DNA of 64,000 bases, from the NCBI GenBank assembly GCA_964017235.1, contig OZ024936.1, positions 50,519,028-50,583,027 on the forward strand. The letters run 5' to 3'. Shown here in pieces: positions 61,623 to 64,000 of the stretch. Position numbers and translations under genes: made by a program. Every line of letters begins with the position of its first letter. Position 1 is the stretch's first letter. The notes under the pieces were generated by a model that did no database searches, was not told the DNA's origin, and saw only the letters and a list, made by a program, of their open reading frames with translations. This DNA comes from Sabellastarte sp. h YS-2021. Lineage: Eukaryota > Annelida > Polychaeta > Sabellida > Sabellidae.

Positions 61623-63028
61623 CCAGTGACCACAGATGTGAGAGTCAGGTGATAAAATACCACACTTGTTAGCCACTTGACAACCGAGACTGCAACTGAT
61701 GAGAGATGCATAAGGGTTTAAATAATGTAAAATATTGTCATGATTTAGCCATTAATGGACCCCCCAATGCAGCTGTTATGATGACCCACAATCTTTTTTC
61801 TTGCCTAGTCTACACAATAGCTTCTAAAGGGGGAATTCAGTGTGACAAAAGAATGAGCACAAATGAGAACAGGACATTCTTTGTCAATAATTCCGGGTTG
61901 TTGGTGTGAATGAAGGAAAAAATTACTAGGTTGGGAAACTTAATAGAGGTCTTAACTAAAGATGCTTGCTGAAAGATGTTAATGAAATACTGGTCCTTAT
62001 TAAATGGGGCAGTTCCATTTCTTCGCCATATCATAAACCTTGCTCCTGATTGTGAAAATGTGGGAATGAGGGAAAAGTTTCTGTGACTGGAGACTCGGTG
62101 GCTGGGACCTTGTCAGGTTTATGATCCACTCACTGATCTAATTCTGTGGTTAACGATCGCTACTATTGCTCCCAATAAGGTTTGCAATTGGATCCTGATC
62201 TGGCCAGAAATGCAAAAAATAGCTATGTGTCCTCTAGAATAGGAATAAGACATGCCCAATTGGATTTATGATAGTCGTGATGTATACGATGTAAAAGTTT
62301 GGGTATACCATGCAAATGATTGAAAAGATTGCTTAATGAGATCTTGATGATGCCTCCTGGTGATTTCGCAAATTTCCTTCATATTCACCCTTAATCCCTG
62401 TATATAGCGTCAGGTAATTTACAAAGTAAGTAACACAACTATATCCACAACTAGATATGTTTATTTTAAAGTCCACAGTCCAAGAAAAAAAAAGTTTCTT
62501 TAAAAATTTGTAAGTGTGTGCCAGAGAGTAAGACAATCCCAGTAAAGAAAACCAGACATCAATCAGAGCATCCCCCACTGAGATACAGCCTCTCAAAGTG
62601 GCATATAAAATAACATCCCTGAAAACATGTGTGGAGGTGTTGTGATGACACAAAAGGTACACAGCAGTAAATTTGCCATGGTTTTTGTTGTAAATGTATT
62701 GGGAAGAAATGGATGTAACTGACTTTGTAGCTGATTTAATTGCATTTGGAAGTGACTTTTTTTTTTGAAGTTTAACTTTAACTGAACAAGGATAATCTTG
62801 TTTGAAAAGTTTTTATAATTTTATATGATAATTAGCACTTATTCTTCAATATGAAAACTCTCAATCAGACTCCATCTAAAACTGTCATTGATAGAGTGAG
62901 GATTCTGTACAGATAACATTTTAAATATTAACCATAAGTAATGTAATTGTAAGAGCTGTTTGGGTTACAGTCATACATTTATTAATGTGTACCAGTCTTT
63001 GTTAATAAAGTGTTAGTTTTTTTTTCTT
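61623..63028. other. Intergenic DNA upstream of ADH copy C
   Basis: No gene is supported. A 109-aa minus frame (62333-62662) and shorter ones have no recognisable domain. The 61700-62330 stretch has the compositional look of an old mobile relic but I could not match it to anything in the window. Confidence 0.35.
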
Positions 63029-63690
63029 TTGGCTTGGGTTGTAAAACGTTCAATGAAATTTTTGAGTATAGTCTTTAACTTGGTTATTTCTTGCATACAA
63101 TTCGACCAAAGTACATTAAAATGTAACACTACTCTTCTCTATGACAAACAAGAATTTCATCAAAATTCATTCTTTCCTGTTGGAATAAAATTATGGAATA
63201 CATTAGATGATTCTTTTAAACGCGTAACTACATTATCTAGTACAGGTGATAGACATTGGAACTTGATACACTCAAAAGTGGGAATAAACTGTAGTCCTCT
63301 TAAAGAACATCTTGCACATAATTTACATGTTATAGAAAATTCAACTTGTGACTGTGGCTTTTCAGTAGAAAACAATTTTTATTTTCTTTTAGAATACAGA
63401 CTACATACTCAAAATAGGCAGTCAATGTTTACGAGTTTTACCGACAATAACCACTGATTTTCATTTAATGGAGATTATAACTTGACTTTTGATCAAAAAA
63501 AGGTAGTTTTTGAAGCAGTACAAGAATTTTTTAAGGAATCAGGGTGGTTTTCATAGTTTAATATTAGTCACATGTCCACAACTTCATCATCATTATCATC
63601 TATTCATATGCTTTTGTAAATAGTTCGTCCTGTGAGAAGGCTTTGTCGATTTTGCCTAATTGCTTCAATAAAATATTGTTTATGAAAAAA
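63029..63690 (+). mobile_element. LINE 3' end fragment with reverse-transcriptase C-terminus
   Basis: The 142-aa frame to 63457 reads FHQNSFFPVGIKLWNTLDDS, RHWNLIHSKVGINCSPLKEHL and STCDCGFSVENNFYFLLEYRL, the C-terminal zinc-binding region found after the polymerase in several non-LTR groups (CxCG followed by E.N/H..FLL). The usual SCNCG-type motif is kept as CDCG. The 3' end is near AATAAAATATTGTTTATGAA with a short A tract (about 63660-63692). It is distinct from the CR1-like tails elsewhere in the window. Confidence 0.72.
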
Positions 63691-64000
63691 AAATTCATAC
63701 TTTAAAAGTGCTAACTTTCAATTGCAAGCTTAAATGAAAAATGCAATCTGACCCCTACACAGCTATTAAAAGTAGATGTCATGAAAGACACACTGTTGTC
63801 AATAAAACGTCAGAATGTGGTTCAGATCTCCAGTGTATTAAAGTCTACATCCTGAACCAGAGTGCTTAAACATTTGGTCATTTCAGCCTGCTTACTTTTA
63901 ATATTGGCAGCAGTGTAGCCCAATATAAAAGAGCCTAATACACCGAGTCTTTTACAGTGTGTTTTGAGGCTGGTTTTACAAATTGCACTAGCAGATCCAG

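Noticed and set aside
62333-62662. 109-aa minus ORF
   Set aside because: No domain, no splice context, AT-rich background; length is within chance expectation.

Overview
The window is animal nuclear DNA: AT-rich, with spliced genes, long introns and dense transposon remains. The mix of elements (tRNA-derived SINEs, L1/Tx1-like and CR1-like LINEs, PIF/Harbinger DNA transposons, a tyrosine-recombinase retroelement) fits a marine invertebrate, most likely a mollusc or another lophotrochozoan. That placement is inference from the repeat content, not a database match.

The only host genes I can support are three members of one zinc-dependent medium-chain alcohol dehydrogenase (ADH) family. Copy A (+, 295-3087, running in from the left edge) is a pseudogene. 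It has a frameshifting deletion, lost splice signals and a SINE inserted in its last exon. Copy B (+, 10190-35265) and copy C (-, 59073-40022) are both intact 10-exon genes (368 and 367 aa), with identical splice phases and convergent orientation. All ten exons of each were read by hand from the sequence and join in frame. About 1.1 kb of coding sequence is spread over 25 kb (B) and 19 kb (C).

Mobile DNA fills almost everything else. At 3834-7395 lies the 3' end of a Ngaro/PAT-type (DIRS order) retroelement, with a tyrosine recombinase and two identical 933-bp repeats. At 8.4-9.2, 13.5-20.1, 27.8-28.6 and 52.3-56.1 kb are relatives of one PIF/Harbinger lineage. The 13.5-20.1 kb element carries inside it a complete two-gene Harbinger (14530-19638). 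Intron 4 of B holds a 4.6-kb LINE with an open 1.2-kaa-plus ORF2 and a perfect 15-bp target duplication. The gap between B and C, and the introns of C, hold foldback/MITE families. One 904-bp palindromic element sits 33 bp downstream of the C stop codon and may supply its polyadenylation signal.

The best candidates for something undescribed are the 904-bp foldback family (39086-39989 and about 48.76-49.22 kb), the nested Harbinger pair with a 43-bp minisatellite between its two genes, and the truncated tyrosine-recombinase retroelement flanked by a 22-bp direct repeat. I see no CRISPR array, operon or prokaryotic feature.
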